Positions 47,904-56,975 of a stretch of 64,000 bases of DNA are shown here, in pieces. The DNA is from Chengkuizengella marina. Lineage in GTDB: Bacteria > Bacillota > Bacilli > Paenibacillales > KCTC-33759. Under the pieces are notes generated by a model. It was not told the origin of the DNA, did no database searches, and saw only the letters and a list, made by a program, of their open reading frames with translations. How positions within the stretch are numbered: the first letter of the stretch is position 1; the number at the start of each line of letters is the position of its first letter. Location: the NCBI RefSeq assembly GCF_009910845.1, contig NZ_SIJB01000018.1, positions 1 through 64,000 on the forward strand, written 5' to 3'. The position numbers and the translations under genes were made by a program.

Positions 47904-48587
47904 ATGACAAATATTCAATTAGAATCATTTATTTCACCTATAATTATTTCTTTAAAAGTTGCTTTTACTGCAAGTATTGTTGTCTTCTTGTTTTCTATTC
48001 CAATTGCTTTTATTATGGCAAGGAAAAAATTCCCTGGGAAAGCAATATTGGAAACTGTTTTTATGCTGCCATTAGTACTTCCACCTACAGTTGTAGGATT
48101 TCTTTTATTAATAATTTTAGGAAGGAATAGTTGGGTTGGACAAGCGATTGAATGGATTTTTCGTCAACCTGTAGTTTTCACTTGGTGGGCTGCGGTAGTT
48201 GCAGCAGTTGTTGTCTCATTTCCACTAGTTTATCAAACACTCAAGTCTGGCTTCTCATCCGTTGAAAATGAAATTGAAAACGCTGCAAGAAACAGTGGAG
48301 CATCTGAATGGCAAGTGATTAGATATATCACTATACCATTATCTTTGAAGTTCTTTATCTCAGCTTATATTTTAGGTTTTGCTAGAGGATTAGGAGAATT
48401 TGGAGCTACCATTATGATTGCAGGAAATATTCCTAATAAAACACAAACAATAGCTACTGCCATTTTTCTAGCAACGGAAACAGGTGATATGACATTAGTG
48501 TGGTTATGGGTCTTAAGCATCGTTGTCATTTCATTTATGATGTTATGGTTTGTAAACCGTTCAAATTATGAATATAAAAATGAATAA
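47904..48587 (+). CDS. modB: Molybdate ABC transporter permease ModB
   Basis: The 227-residue protein has about five membrane segments and the cytoplasmic EAA loop (ENAARNSGASEWQVIRYITIPLS) that docks an ATPase. LPLVLPPTVVGFLLLIILGRN and GFARGLGEFGATIMIAGNIPNKTQT are ModB hallmarks. No modC ATPase gene follows: the next feature is a tRNA gene about 75 bases on. The transporter therefore needs an ATPase encoded elsewhere. Confidence 0.94.
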   Translation: MTNIQLESFISPIIISLKVAFTASIVVFLFSIPIAFIMARKKFPGKAILETVFMLPLVLPPTVVGFLLLIILGRNSWVGQAIEWIFRQPVVFTWWAAVVAAVVVSFPLVYQTLKSGFSSVENEIENAARNSGASEWQVIRYITIPLSLKFFISAYILGFARGLGEFGATIMIAGNIPNKTQTIATAIFLATETGDMTLVWLWVLSIVVISFMMLWFVNRSNYEYKNE

Positions 48588-48662
48588 AATTTCAAATTTA
48601 GTATTGCATAATTAAATATCATGTGTTAATATATTTCTTGTCGCTTCAAACGAAACATAATT

Positions 48663-48739
<77 letters not shown>

Positions 48740-48840
48740 TTAATAACATCATAGAAAACGCAAAGACCCCAGAGACAATTCGAACGTAGAGTTCGTCGGA
48801 GCATAAACCTAGAAGGCATACATCGCAGTCAGGTTACTGT

Positions 48841-48862
48841 ATCTCTCCTGGGAAGCCATTAA
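48841..48862 (+). repeat. Duplicate of the tRNA-Arg 3' end
   Basis: ATCTCTCCTGGGAAGCCATT repeats the tRNA 3' end and its downstream bases (48722-48743) with one mismatch (C to A in GGACG/GGAAG), 119 bp away. The 100 bp between is not obviously a second tRNA. It could be a decayed tRNA copy or a relic attachment site. Confidence 0.6.
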
Positions 48863-48898
48863 AAAATGGTAAGCGATTTTAATACATACTATTTAACT

Positions 48899-48936
48899 AA
48901 CCTTCTGCGCTGAATTCACGTAGAGGGTTTTTTATT
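48899..48936 (+). terminator. Probable terminator downstream of tRNA-Arg
   Basis: CCTTCTGCG pairs with CGTAGAGG (one bulge, one G-U) and GGGTTTTTT follows on the plus strand. It overlaps the end of the convergent gene at 48916. Confidence 0.5.
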
Positions 48937-49224
48937 CATGATTTGTTCAACAAAATTATTTTCTTCATCACTATTTTGAAATAAGTGTTGTTTCTGATCC
49001 GCTACATTAATATAAGCTTGATGTAAACTGTTGTCATACCAATCAACAGTATAATCAGCTTCATTTCTGTACATATTTAATACCTTATAGGTTTCCTCAG
49101 AGGATTTTTTAAAAAGTGCTGTATAAGAATGTTTTTGTCCAGCCAATTCAATAATAGCCCGCATGCATTGCTCACCATTCTGCTCAACATTTCTTATATC
49201 CTTAACGGATTGAACTGTATACAT
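48916..49224 (-). CDS. Hypothetical protein of 102 residues
   Basis: AAAGGGGGAAG precedes the ATG at 49224. The protein is soluble, with no Cys-rich, signal or membrane segment. It looks like an alpha/beta domain with an amphipathic strand (HSYTALFKKSSEETYKVLNMY), a Tyr/Trp-rich turn (YTVDWYDN) and a charged C terminus. I do not recognise the family. It is convergent with the tRNA and divergent from the asparagine synthetase gene. Confidence 0.65.
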   Translation of the reverse strand: MYTVQSVKDIRNVEQNGEQCMRAIIELAGQKHSYTALFKKSSEETYKVLNMYRNEADYTVDWYDNSLHQAYINVADQKQHLFQNSDEENNFVEQIMNKKPST

Positions 49225-49400
49225 TTTCTTCCCCCTTTAGCTTGGTCACTTGCAATTTCAGTATATCCTGACAAAATAACTTCCATTCATCATGTTCGTA
49301 CAATAACATTTTCAATGCTCTTTCAGCATATGTTTTAACATTATTTACTTTATAGTCATAAATATCACCATTTTGACTTCAAAGAGAGGACGGAAACTTT

Positions 49401-51245
49401 ATGTGTGGAATAACTGGATGGATTAATTGGAATGATGATTTAACAAAGTACCCGACAATTTTGGAAGACATGACCAAAACACTTGCTCCTCGTGGACCTG
49501 ATGCTTCTGGAACTTGGTTGTCTCCTCATTGCTCTCTTGGTCATCGTAGATTAAGTGTCATAGATCCAGAAAATGGGGCTCAGCCGATGTGGCGTAAATA
49601 TAATTACCAAACTTATGTCATTGTTTATAACGGTGAAATTTATAATGCATTTGAACTTAAAGAAGAACTTAAAAATCATGGACATACATTTGAAACCAAT
49701 TGTGATACAGAAGTCGTTTTAATTTCTTACATCGAGTGGGGGGCTAAATGTGTAGATCGTTTAAATGGCATTTTTGCATTTGCAATATGGAATGACTTGC
49801 AAGAAAAATTATTTTTAGCCAGAGATCGTGTAGGTGTAAAACCTTTATTCTTCTCAAACCATAATTCTACCTTTTTATTTGGATCAGAACCAAAAGCCAT
49901 ATTAGAAAATCCTACATTCAAACCAGAGATTGGTCCTGAGGGTTTAGCAGAAATATTTGTCATTGGGCCAGCACGCACTCCAGGGCATGGCATATACAAC
50001 AATATGGAAGAACTAAAACCAGGTTATTGTTTGGAATACAATAAAAATGGTTTAAAAAAATATCCTTATTGGAAACTAGAGTCACAACCTCATTTAGAGA
50101 ATGAAGATCAAACCGCTGAAACGATTAGAAATCTATTGATTGATACAGTGGAAAGACAACTTGTTTCTGATGTTCCTGTTTGTACATTATTATCTGGTGG
50201 TTTAGATTCTAGTGCCCTGACAGCAATAGCAGTAAATTATTACAATCAAACAAAACAAGGAAATGTGAATACCTTCTCTGTTGATTATGTAGACAACGAT
50301 ATTCATTTTAAAGAAAATGATTTTCAACCTAACTCAGATCAACCTTGGATTCAACGCATGAGTAGTTTTTTAAGTACCCATCATCAAAATATACAATTTG
50401 ATACCCCTGAGTTAGTTGAAGCTTTAAAAGCAGTTGTGGATGCGCGTGACACTCCTGGAATGGCGGATGTAGATGCTTCCCTTTATTTATTCTGTCGTGA
50501 AATAAAAAAACAAGCTACAGTGGCTATATCTGGTGAAGCTGCAGATGAGATATTCGGTGGCTATCCTTGGTTTCATCGAGAAGATTCTTTAAGTGCAAAT
50601 ACTTTTCCATGGTCCCTTACACTAAATAAAAGACTTGAAATTTTATCTGATGAATTAAAAGAATGGATTCGACCAGAACAATATGTAGAAGATCGTTATG
50701 CACAAGCAATTGGAGAGGTCCCCCATTTAAAAGGAGAAACTCACGCGCAAAGAAAAATGAGACAAATGTCATATTTAAATATCACTCGTTTTATGCCAAC
50801 TTTATTGGACCGAAAAGATCGAATGAGTATGAGAGTGGGTCTTGAAGTTCGTGTACCTTATTGTGATCATCGTTTAATCGAATATGTATGGAATATTCCC
50901 TGGGAAATTAAAACAGCAGGAAACCGTGAAAAGGGGATTCTAAGAAAGGCATTAAAAGGAATACTACCTGAGGATGTTATTCAGCGTAAAAAGAGCCCTT
51001 ATCCAAAAACACATAATCCCAATTACACCGAAGCAGTGAAAAAATGGGTATTGGAAATACTTGATGATCCCTCTTCTCCACTACAATCTCTAATTAACGT
51101 TAAAAAAATAAAGGAAATTGCCAACTCCGATGTAAAATCTTATCATTTCCCTTGGTTTGGTCAGTTGATGTCAGGACCTCAGTTATTTGCTTATTTAGCT
51201 CAGGTGGATTTATGGCTTAGAAAATATAAAATTAGTTTAAAGTGA
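49401..51245 (+). CDS. asnB: Glutamine-hydrolysing asparagine synthetase (AsnB family, AsnO-like)
   Basis: Cys2 (MCGITGW) is the glutaminase nucleophile after removal of Met, and RGPDASGTW, VIVYNGEIYN and the later CDTEVVL motifs complete the N-terminal class II amidotransferase domain. The synthetase domain has the pyrophosphate loop LLSGGLDSSALTA and the AISGEAADEIFGGYPWF segment. It makes asparagine from aspartate, ATP and glutamine. The length of 614 residues equals that of B. subtilis AsnO (YisO), the sporulation-linked paralogue, so a role in sporulation is possible but not shown. AGAGAGGA precedes the ATG. Confidence 0.93.
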   Translation: MCGITGWINWNDDLTKYPTILEDMTKTLAPRGPDASGTWLSPHCSLGHRRLSVIDPENGAQPMWRKYNYQTYVIVYNGEIYNAFELKEELKNHGHTFETNCDTEVVLISYIEWGAKCVDRLNGIFAFAIWNDLQEKLFLARDRVGVKPLFFSNHNSTFLFGSEPKAILENPTFKPEIGPEGLAEIFVIGPARTPGHGIYNNMEELKPGYCLEYNKNGLKKYPYWKLESQPHLENEDQTAETIRNLLIDTVERQLVSDVPVCTLLSGGLDSSALTAIAVNYYNQTKQGNVNTFSVDYVDNDIHFKENDFQPNSDQPWIQRMSSFLSTHHQNIQFDTPELVEALKAVVDARDTPGMADVDASLYLFCREIKKQATVAISGEAADEIFGGYPWFHREDSLSANTFPWSLTLNKRLEILSDELKEWIRPEQYVEDRYAQAIGEVPHLKGETHAQRKMRQMSYLNITRFMPTLLDRKDRMSMRVGLEVRVPYCDHRLIEYVWNIPWEIKTAGNREKGILRKALKGILPEDVIQRKKSPYPKTHNPNYTEAVKKWVLEILDDPSSPLQSLINVKKIKEIANSDVKSYHFPWFGQLMSGPQLFAYLAQVDLWLRKYKISLK

Positions 51246-51271
51246 GTACAATACGAAAGTTTTCAAAAGGG

Positions 51272-51311
51272 GGGCGTCTCTTATGTGGATAAACCAGCAT
51301 TTGAGACGCCC
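51272..51311 (+). terminator. Hairpin after asnB
   Basis: GGGCGTCTC (51272-51280) and GAGACGCCC (51303-51311) pair perfectly around a 22-base loop. The T run is poor (ATTTTCATT), so termination is likely but not certain. Confidence 0.6.
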
Positions 51312-51397
51312 ATTTTCATTAAATAGCAACGTTATAGAGAAGAATACCTACCTAAATTTCGTTTAAAACTTAATTTATGAAATTAATATGTTCTGCT

Positions 51398-52279
51398 CTA
51401 TAAAGCTTGATTGGTTTCATCATTATTTTTCAAATCATGTTCATATTTTTCTGTTTCAAAATATTTATCACCTAACACTCTTATCGAATGTTCAATATCG
51501 TAGATTGCACTATAAGTACCTTGCAGCAATGCAGCATACTCTTCTACATTAAAATCTGGTGATAGTTCTGCTTTTACACTCCCACTCTCTTCTTCTCCAT
51601 TACCCCATACATTAGTTTCAGTTAGTGTATAGATATGATCTTCAATTAATTTAAACTGTGTAGTTATAACGTGATCGTTCTGGATTCTTTTCATTTCCAT
51701 TAAATCAGGTGTATTGTTGGTAACTTCTACTGTCACTAGTAAATCCTCTGACACTTTGCTAATCATATATTCTTCTTTATAATTTATTAAAGCTACATTT
51801 GTTTCATCATTTTTTTTCAAATCATCTTCATATTTTTCAGTTTCAAAATATTGATCACCTAATACTCTTACAGAATGTTCAATATCATAGATTGCATCAT
51901 AAGTATCTTGGAGCAATGCAGCATATTCTTGTATGTCAAATTCAGTTGTCAGCTCTACGATTGAACTTCTTTTATCTTCTTCTCCATTGCTCCACACATT
52001 AGTTTTAATGAGGGTATATATTTGATCCTCAATTAACTTAAATTGAGAAATATATACATTGTTATTCTGGGTTGTTTTAACTTCCATTAAATCAGGTGTA
52101 TTACTAGTAATCTCGACTGTCGCTATTATATCCTCTGACACCTTTTGTTGAGATTCAATTAATTCCGTTGCTGATAATGAATGAGCCTTACTACTTGAAT
52201 TTGACAATGTACCATACAACAACCCTCCAATTAATAAAGTAGATAAACCAATGGATGCTGCTATTTTTTTTGCTTTCAT
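51398..52279 (-). CDS. Exported protein with two tandem copies of one domain, unknown function
   Basis: The ATG at 52279 follows AAGGAGAG and begins a signal or anchor segment (KKIAASIGLSTLLIGGLLYG) without a lipobox. After it come two similar blocks of about 115-120 residues. Each has the order SNTPDLMEVK, QFKLIEDQIYTL, TNVWSNGEE, EYAALLQDTYDAIYDIEHSVRVLGDQYFETEKYE and DDLKKNDETN. They are separated by a linker around YKEEYMISK. I know no family with this signature. The DNA arrangement shows an internal duplication that has since drifted. It is followed by a terminator shared with rdgB. Confidence 0.75.
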   Translation of the reverse strand: MKAKKIAASIGLSTLLIGGLLYGTLSNSSSKAHSLSATELIESQQKVSEDIIATVEITSNTPDLMEVKTTQNNNVYISQFKLIEDQIYTLIKTNVWSNGEEDKRSSIVELTTEFDIQEYAALLQDTYDAIYDIEHSVRVLGDQYFETEKYEDDLKKNDETNVALINYKEEYMISKVSEDLLVTVEVTNNTPDLMEMKRIQNDHVITTQFKLIEDHIYTLTETNVWGNGEEESGSVKAELSPDFNVEEYAALLQGTYSAIYDIEHSIRVLGDKYFETEKYEHDLKNNDETNQAL

Positions 52280-52375
52280 GTTTTCTCTCCTTATCTTCTT
52301 TTGTTCTATTTCAATATACAAATTAAAATTAAATAATTTATAAAACAAAACTAAAGAAAATATTAAGATATTACA

Positions 52376-52419
52376 AAAAAAGGATCGTACTTTGGATATT
52401 AAAAAGTACGATCCTTTTT
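52376..52419. terminator. Strong bidirectional terminator
   Basis: AAAAAGGATCGTACTT and its complement (52376-52393 and about 52402-52419) form a stem of more than 15 bp with A and T runs on both sides. On the minus strand it ends the rph-rdgB transcript. Confidence 0.9.
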
Positions 52420-52437
52420 CTTTTTTTTACAAATGAT

Positions 52438-53055
52438 CTATTTTACTAAAATTTCATACAATTTTTTTAAAGCACTTGCACGATGACTTATTTTATTTTT
52501 TTCATCTATGTTTAATTCCGCCATGGTTTTTTTATATTGAGGCAAGTAAAATAATGGATCATAACCAAAACCGTGCTCACCTCGAAGTTGATTCGTAATC
52601 CATCCTTCACAAGATCCTTCAACCTGGATCGTTTTATCTGAAGTAGGATCCATGAGAACAAGTGCGCATTTAAACTGTGCTTTACTTAAACATCCATTTT
52701 CATCAGGTTGGATATTTAAATTACTTAATTCTGCTAGCAGTTTTTTATTATTTAAACTGTCATTGCCATGTTCACCTGCATATCTTGCGGAGTAAATACC
52801 TGGAGCCCCATTTAATTCATCGACACATAATCCAGAATCATCAGCAATGACTGTGGTGTTCAAATGCCTGGCAATGATTCTTGCTTTTATTTCAGCATTT
52901 TCTATAAATGTGTTACCATCCTCAATAATCTCTGGAACATAACCAACATCGGCCAAGCTGCGAACTTGTTTATTCAATTTTGCAAACAACTTTGCAAACT
53001 CTTTCACTTTTCCTTGATTTTTAGTAGCTACAATTATTATTTCTTCGTTGATCAT
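52438..53055 (-). CDS. rdgB: XTP/dITP pyrophosphatase (RdgB/HAM1 family)
   Basis: The enzyme hydrolyses non-canonical purine triphosphates (ITP, XTP, dITP) and keeps them out of DNA and RNA. The N-terminal IIVATKNQGKVKEFAKLF, the TTVIADDSGLCVDELNGAPGIYSARYAG catalytic segment and the C-terminal GEHGFGYDPLFYLP and SHRASAL motifs are complete. The 205-residue length is normal. It starts 5 bases after the rph stop, the same gene pair as B. subtilis rph-ysnA. Confidence 0.94.
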   Translation of the reverse strand: MINEEIIIVATKNQGKVKEFAKLFAKLNKQVRSLADVGYVPEIIEDGNTFIENAEIKARIIARHLNTTVIADDSGLCVDELNGAPGIYSARYAGEHGNDSLNNKKLLAELSNLNIQPDENGCLSKAQFKCALVLMDPTSDKTIQVEGSCEGWITNQLRGEHGFGYDPLFYLPQYKKTMAELNIDEKNKISHRASALKKLYEILVK

Positions 53056-53060
53056 TTCAT

Positions 53061-53798
53061 TTATACCCCTATTTTCTTACTAATATCACCTAATGCATCT
53101 TTTTGTAATTGAATAATGGTTTGTATTCCAGATTCAGCCAAATCAACTAATTCTGTAAATTCTTCTTTGGAAAATGGTGCATCTTCTCCTGTACCTTGTA
53201 ACTCTACGAATTTGCCATGTCCTGTCATCACTACATTCATATCTACTTTAGCGGTAGAATCTTCTCTATAATTTAAATCTAATAAAGCTTTATCATTTAC
53301 AATTCCAACACTTACGGATGCTAAATAGTCTGTAAGTGGAAATTGAGGGAGCTCTTTTCCTTTAAAAAATTTGTTTATTGCAAGTGCAGTTGCTACAAAT
53401 GCACCTGAAATGGAAGTCGTACGTGTCCCTCCATCTGCTTGAATTACATCACAGTCTAAAGTAATTGTTCTCTCTCCTAATGCCTTTAAATTTACTACTG
53501 AACGAAGTGAACGACCAATTAAACGTTGAATCTCCATTGTTCTTCCACTTAATTTCCCTTTTGCTGCTTCACGTTGATTCCGGGTTTGAGTTGCTCTAGG
53601 AAGCATAGAATATTCTGCATTAATCCAGCCTTTACCTTGACCTTTTAAAAACGGAGGAACTCTATCTTCAATACTTGCCGTACAAATCACTTTCGTATCA
53701 CCAAACTCAATTAATACAGATCCTTCTGCATATTTATTAAAATCAGTTGTAATTTTAATGGGTCTTAATTCTTTATTTGATCTTCCATCTATTCTCAA
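53061..53798 (-). CDS. rph: Ribonuclease PH
   Basis: RNase PH trims tRNA 3' ends by phosphorolysis. Features are [15 protein letters not shown] at the N terminus, the phosphate-site [20 protein letters not shown] region, [31 protein letters not shown], and [21 protein letters not shown] at 53798 has TAGGAGG seven bases upstream and matches the family's short N terminus, giving 245 residues; the open frame runs 20 codons further. A terminator and a repeat separate it from gerM, so it needs its own promoter within about 110 bp. Confidence 0.94.
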   Translation of the reverse strand: MRIDGRSNKELRPIKITTDFNKYAEGSVLIEFGDTKVICTASIEDRVPPFLKGQGKGWINAEYSMLPRATQTRNQREAAKGKLSGRTMEIQRLIGRSLRSVVNLKALGERTITLDCDVIQADGGTRTTSISGAFVATALAINKFFKGKELPQFPLTDYLASVSVGIVNDKALLDLNYREDSTAKVDMNVVMTGHGKFVELQGTGEDAPFSKEEFTELVDLAESGIQTIIQLQKDALGDISKKIGV

Positions 53799-53911
53799 TT
53801 TAGTTCCTCCTAATATTGTTATAAACTTATCGTATGCAATTTTATTTTTAGAATACACCTCATTTTACCAAAACATTGATTTAACTTAAACCCGTAAGCT
53901 TGGTTTACACC

Positions 53912-53952
53912 AAAAAAAATGAAACCGTCAATTAACAATGATATTGACGGTT
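53912..53952 (-). terminator. Intrinsic terminator between gerM and rph
   Basis: AACCGTCAAT (53923-53932) pairs perfectly with ATTGACGGTT (53943-53952). On the minus strand the stem is followed by TCATTTTTTTT. It should end gerM transcription. Confidence 0.85.
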
Positions 53953-54002
53953 AGGTAATACTATAAGCTTTTCGTAATCAGATTAAGCTCTGTTAGGAAT
54001 TT

Positions 54003-54083
54003 CTTCACTTTTGTGGAGCTTATATCCTGGGGTCCCCGAAAAGTAATAGGCGCAAGCTTTATAGCTTTGCTTCACTTTTGTGG
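54003..54083. repeat. Short repeat block downstream of gerM
   Basis: CTTCACTTTTGTGG occurs at 54003-54016 and again at 54070-54083. Between them lie the palindrome GGGGTCCCC and an AAGCTTTATAGCTTTG hairpin. No open frame is present. It looks like a small repetitive element placed between the gerM stop and its terminator. Confidence 0.45.
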
Positions 54084-54090
54084 GTATCAG

Positions 54091-55113
54091 TTACATTTCA
54101 AACATATTCATATGGGCAGGAATTGTAACTGGTGTATTGTAACTTTCATCATTAATTAAGAATTGAAATCTTGTTGCGTCCGTATTTTCAGTAAGTGATA
54201 AAATAATGGACTCTAAACTTTCTTCTGATACCATTTGATCCATACCCAAAATGTGATCACTTAGGTTTAATGTAATTAAATCTTCAGATTGATCTGTATT
54301 TATAATTTCAACTGATGGAATCATCACAGAATTTAAACCTGAAGGTTGGAGAGGTCCTTTTATTAATTCACTTAGTGTTGCTTCTACAATATCATCTGGA
54401 TTTTGAATTAATCTTGTAACAGGTACATAATAATTTTGCGAATCATTTGTCCGATTTAAGAAGTATAGTGTAACTGCTGATGTTTGACTTAGAGGCACTC
54501 CTTCAGACTTTTCAATATTAATCCCCATTTTTCTAGATAGTGGTTCATGAAGTGGAATTCCTTGTGCAGGCATTTTTTTCAAAGTTTCTCCATTTACATT
54601 AATAATAACTTGATCAACAGTTGGAAAATCTGTTAAAGCCCATGTAACTGCCTCTAAAAGCTTACGCTCATCATTCATTTCATAGTTTAAAAAATCTTCT
54701 GAAAAATCCACAATAGCTAGTTGATTTTCGATATTTAGTCCTAATATTTCTGTTCCACTCGGAATTACAGGAGTGAAATCATAAGGTAACTTTTCTGAAA
54801 TAGGTCCATCTTCTACCATATATCTCAGCTTTTGCTTAGCAATTCCTTCCACATAAGGAATATTCATGGTTACAGGTACAACATAACCATATTGATCTTT
54901 AAAATATAAAGACATTGGTAAATTTTCAATTGTTCCCTCATCACTGTATAGTTGATCATCATTAAGTTCTAAACTGGCCATCATATCGTTAGGGGGCGGG
55001 TCAATCAGTTTACTTTCCTCTGCACTATCCCATAACGAACATCCTGCTGTCATTGCCAGGAGAACCAGAAGTGACACGAATGTCACCTGTTTTAACCATT
55101 TGTAATGATTCAT
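54091..55113 (-). CDS. gerM: Germination/sporulation lipoprotein GerM
   Basis: The ATG at 55113 follows GGGGAGG and gives about 340 residues with a lipobox (AMTAGC, Cys25). Two GerMN domains follow: the first around residues 60-180 (LPMSLYFKDQYGYVVPVTMNI...VIINVNGETL) and the second around 210-330 (SAVTLYFLNRTNDSQNYYVPVTRLI...TRFQFLINDE). In B. subtilis GerM helps anchor the SpoIIQ-SpoIIIAH complex during engulfment and later affects germination. The gerM-rph-rdgB order is conserved with B. subtilis. Confidence 0.92.
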   Translation of the reverse strand: MNHYKWLKQVTFVSLLVLLAMTAGCSLWDSAEESKLIDPPPNDMMASLELNDDQLYSDEGTIENLPMSLYFKDQYGYVVPVTMNIPYVEGIAKQKLRYMVEDGPISEKLPYDFTPVIPSGTEILGLNIENQLAIVDFSEDFLNYEMNDERKLLEAVTWALTDFPTVDQVIINVNGETLKKMPAQGIPLHEPLSRKMGINIEKSEGVPLSQTSAVTLYFLNRTNDSQNYYVPVTRLIQNPDDIVEATLSELIKGPLQPSGLNSVMIPSVEIINTDQSEDLITLNLSDHILGMDQMVSEESLESIILSLTENTDATRFQFLINDESYNTPVTIPAHMNMFEM

Positions 55114-55334
55114 GTATTTTTCCTCCCCATCTAGGTTTTGTACTACTATGTATACGAGCTTAGTCATAATTTATACGTCATTTTGTCCAATTTTCATTTT
55201 TAAAATAATTTTCTTGTCTAAATTGTTTTTTTATTTTATTTATTTTTGTTGAAGTAAGAAATTGAAATAGGATAATTCCATTGTGTATTGTCTAAAATAA
55301 ATGGATACATATCATTCTTGGAGGAAAATTATAA

Positions 55335-55838
55335 ATGTCTTATCAATTAGATAGTGAAAAAGTAAAACAAGTTACTTTAGAAAGTTTGAAAAAAAGAGGG
55401 GTTAGCTTAGAAGATATTGCAGAATTAGTTTTAATTTTACAAAAAGAATATTTTCCAGATTTAACACTCGGGTATTGTGTGAGGAATGTAGAAAAGGTTT
55501 TACAAAAAAGAGAAGTTCAAAATGCCATTTTAACTGGAATTCAATTAGATATATTGGCTGAAGAAAAAAAATTGGAATCTCCATTATTAGAAATGATTGA
55601 AAATGACGAGGGATTATATGGATGTGATGAAATTTTAGCTTTATCTATAGTTAATGTTTATGGAAGCATTGGGTTTACTAATTTTGGGTATATTGACAAA
55701 ATAAAACCAGGAATACTTAAAAAGTTAAATGATAAAAATGATCAACCTATTCACACGTTTTTAGACGATATCATAGGTGCGATCGCTGCTGCTGCAAGCA
55801 GTCGAATCGCACATTCAAAACATGGAGCTGTAGATTGA
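55335..55838 (+). CDS. Phosphatidylglycerophosphatase A-like protein (YutG type)
   Basis: The 167-residue protein has the PgpA-family core with CDEILALSIVNVYGSIGFTNFGYIDK and the C-terminal HTFLDDIIGAIAAAASSRIAH. The acidic and His residues that would bind the phosphate and metal fall in these segments. Unlike the Gram-negative enzymes it has no strong membrane helices, as is usual for the Firmicutes YutG group, so activity on phosphatidylglycerophosphate is inferred from family. TTGGAGGA precedes the ATG. It is convergent with the methyltransferase gene with no gap. Confidence 0.85.
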   Translation: MSYQLDSEKVKQVTLESLKKRGVSLEDIAELVLILQKEYFPDLTLGYCVRNVEKVLQKREVQNAILTGIQLDILAEEKKLESPLLEMIENDEGLYGCDEILALSIVNVYGSIGFTNFGYIDKIKPGILKKLNDKNDQPIHTFLDDIIGAIAAAASSRIAHSKHGAVD

Positions 55839-56573
55839 CTAACCTTGTTTGTGACCTACCAAAATAAGACGTGGAGATGTCTTCTCATCAAATGGAGACT
55901 GATCATAATTTCCAAATACATAATCCAATTGTAGTTCAGTAAAAGAAATCATATGCTTGAATAATGCCAGATCATAAAGCTTTACCTTTTCAATGTATGT
56001 ACGTTCTTGATTTTCATCTTTAATGATAATGCTTTTCTGTACAAAATTCTGTTCAATTGAACGATATTCTTCAATTTTCACTCCTTCAGTAAAACGTTCA
56101 GAATAGGGAACTAACTGTTCCTTTATTACACTAGCATTTAAAAAATCAATAATAAATTTTCCTTTCGGTTTTAATATTCGACTTAATTCTCTTAAAACCT
56201 GAATATTTTCTTGATCTGATTCGAAATATGCAAAAGAAGTAAATAAATTTACTACAGCATCAAAAGATTTATTTGTTGGAATTTTTCGCATATCTCCATG
56301 AATCCAAGATACTTTCTTATCCTTGTCTAGTTTTATTGCTTCACGAAGCAATACTTCTGATAAATCCATGCCAGTAACTGAATACCCAAAATCGGATAAT
56401 GCCATTGAGTGTCTGCCCATACCACAACATAAATCAAATACTGTTGATTTTTTAGGAAGATGCAACCACTTGATCATTTTTTTTACTTCATCATAAGCAT
56501 TTTGTAAATCTCTATGTTTATAAACAAGTAAATAATCTTCACCGAAGCTTTCTTCATACCAATTATGCATCAT
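55839..56573 (-). CDS. Class I SAM-dependent methyltransferase, substrate unknown
   Basis: The Rossmann-like methyltransferase motifs are clear: motif I FDLCCGMGRHSMALSDFGY, motif II VTGMDLSEVLL and a post-motif AVVNLFTSFAYFES. The N terminus (WYEESFGEDYLLVYKHRD) is typical of a broad group of small-molecule methyltransferases in Bacillales. The length is 244 residues. ATGATG follows GTGAGGA. Neighbours do not reveal the substrate. Its stop abuts that of the PgpA-like gene on the other strand. Confidence 0.88.
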   Translation of the reverse strand: MMHNWYEESFGEDYLLVYKHRDLQNAYDEVKKMIKWLHLPKKSTVFDLCCGMGRHSMALSDFGYSVTGMDLSEVLLREAIKLDKDKKVSWIHGDMRKIPTNKSFDAVVNLFTSFAYFESDQENIQVLRELSRILKPKGKFIIDFLNASVIKEQLVPYSERFTEGVKIEEYRSIEQNFVQKSIIIKDENQERTYIEKVKLYDLALFKHMISFTELQLDYVFGNYDQSPFDEKTSPRLILVGHKQG

Positions 56574-56616
56574 AATTCCTCACTTTTAAATCAATGATGA
56601 TTTTTATTTTAACATT

Positions 56617-56664
56617 CAAAAACCTTCTTTTCCAATTCCATATTACAGGAAAGTCAAAGAAGGT
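56617..56664 (-). terminator. Intrinsic terminator after gerE
   Basis: ACCTTCTTT (56622-56630) and AAAGAAGGT (56656-56664) pair perfectly, and a GGAA/TTCC inner stem extends the hairpin. On the minus strand TTTTTG follows. Confidence 0.75.
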
Positions 56665-56692
56665 ATTCAATGAATGTGAAATATACACATGA

Positions 56693-56917
56693 TTATATTT
56701 TCAATTCTCCAAGCCTTATTAATTCAACGACTGCCTGTGAACGACCTTTAACATTTAACTTTTGCATGACATTGGAGATATGATTTCGAACTGTCTTTTC
56801 GCTTATATATAACTCTTTAGCAATTTCTCGAGTTGTTTTGTCTTGAACTAACAGTTCGAATACTTCACGTTCACGGTTTGTTAATATGAATTTTCCTTTA
56901 TCGTCGCTACCCTTCAA
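56693..56917 (-). CDS. gerE: Spore germination/coat regulator GerE
   Basis: GerE is the small LuxR-type DNA-binding protein that tunes late mother-cell (sigma-K) genes for coat proteins. The sequence from LTNREREVFELLVQDKTTRE through SEKTVRNHISNVMQKLNVKG to SQAVVELIRLGEL is nearly that of B. subtilis GerE. I place the start at TTG 56917, nine or ten bases after AAGGAGG, which gives 74 residues, the same as B. subtilis; the upstream GTG would lie almost on the ribosome site. A sigma-K-like promoter lies upstream. Confidence 0.96.
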   Translation of the reverse strand: MKGSDDKGKFILTNREREVFELLVQDKTTREIAKELYISEKTVRNHISNVMQKLNVKGRSQAVVELIRLGELKI

Positions 56918-56975
56918 TATCGTCACCCCTCCTTGTTTGGGTTTAGAATTACAAGGTCAAGGGATACAGTCAAAT

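Noticed and set aside
48740-48840. Second complete tRNA after tRNA-Arg
   Set aside because: The segment before the duplicated 3' end does not fold into acceptor, D and anticodon arms.
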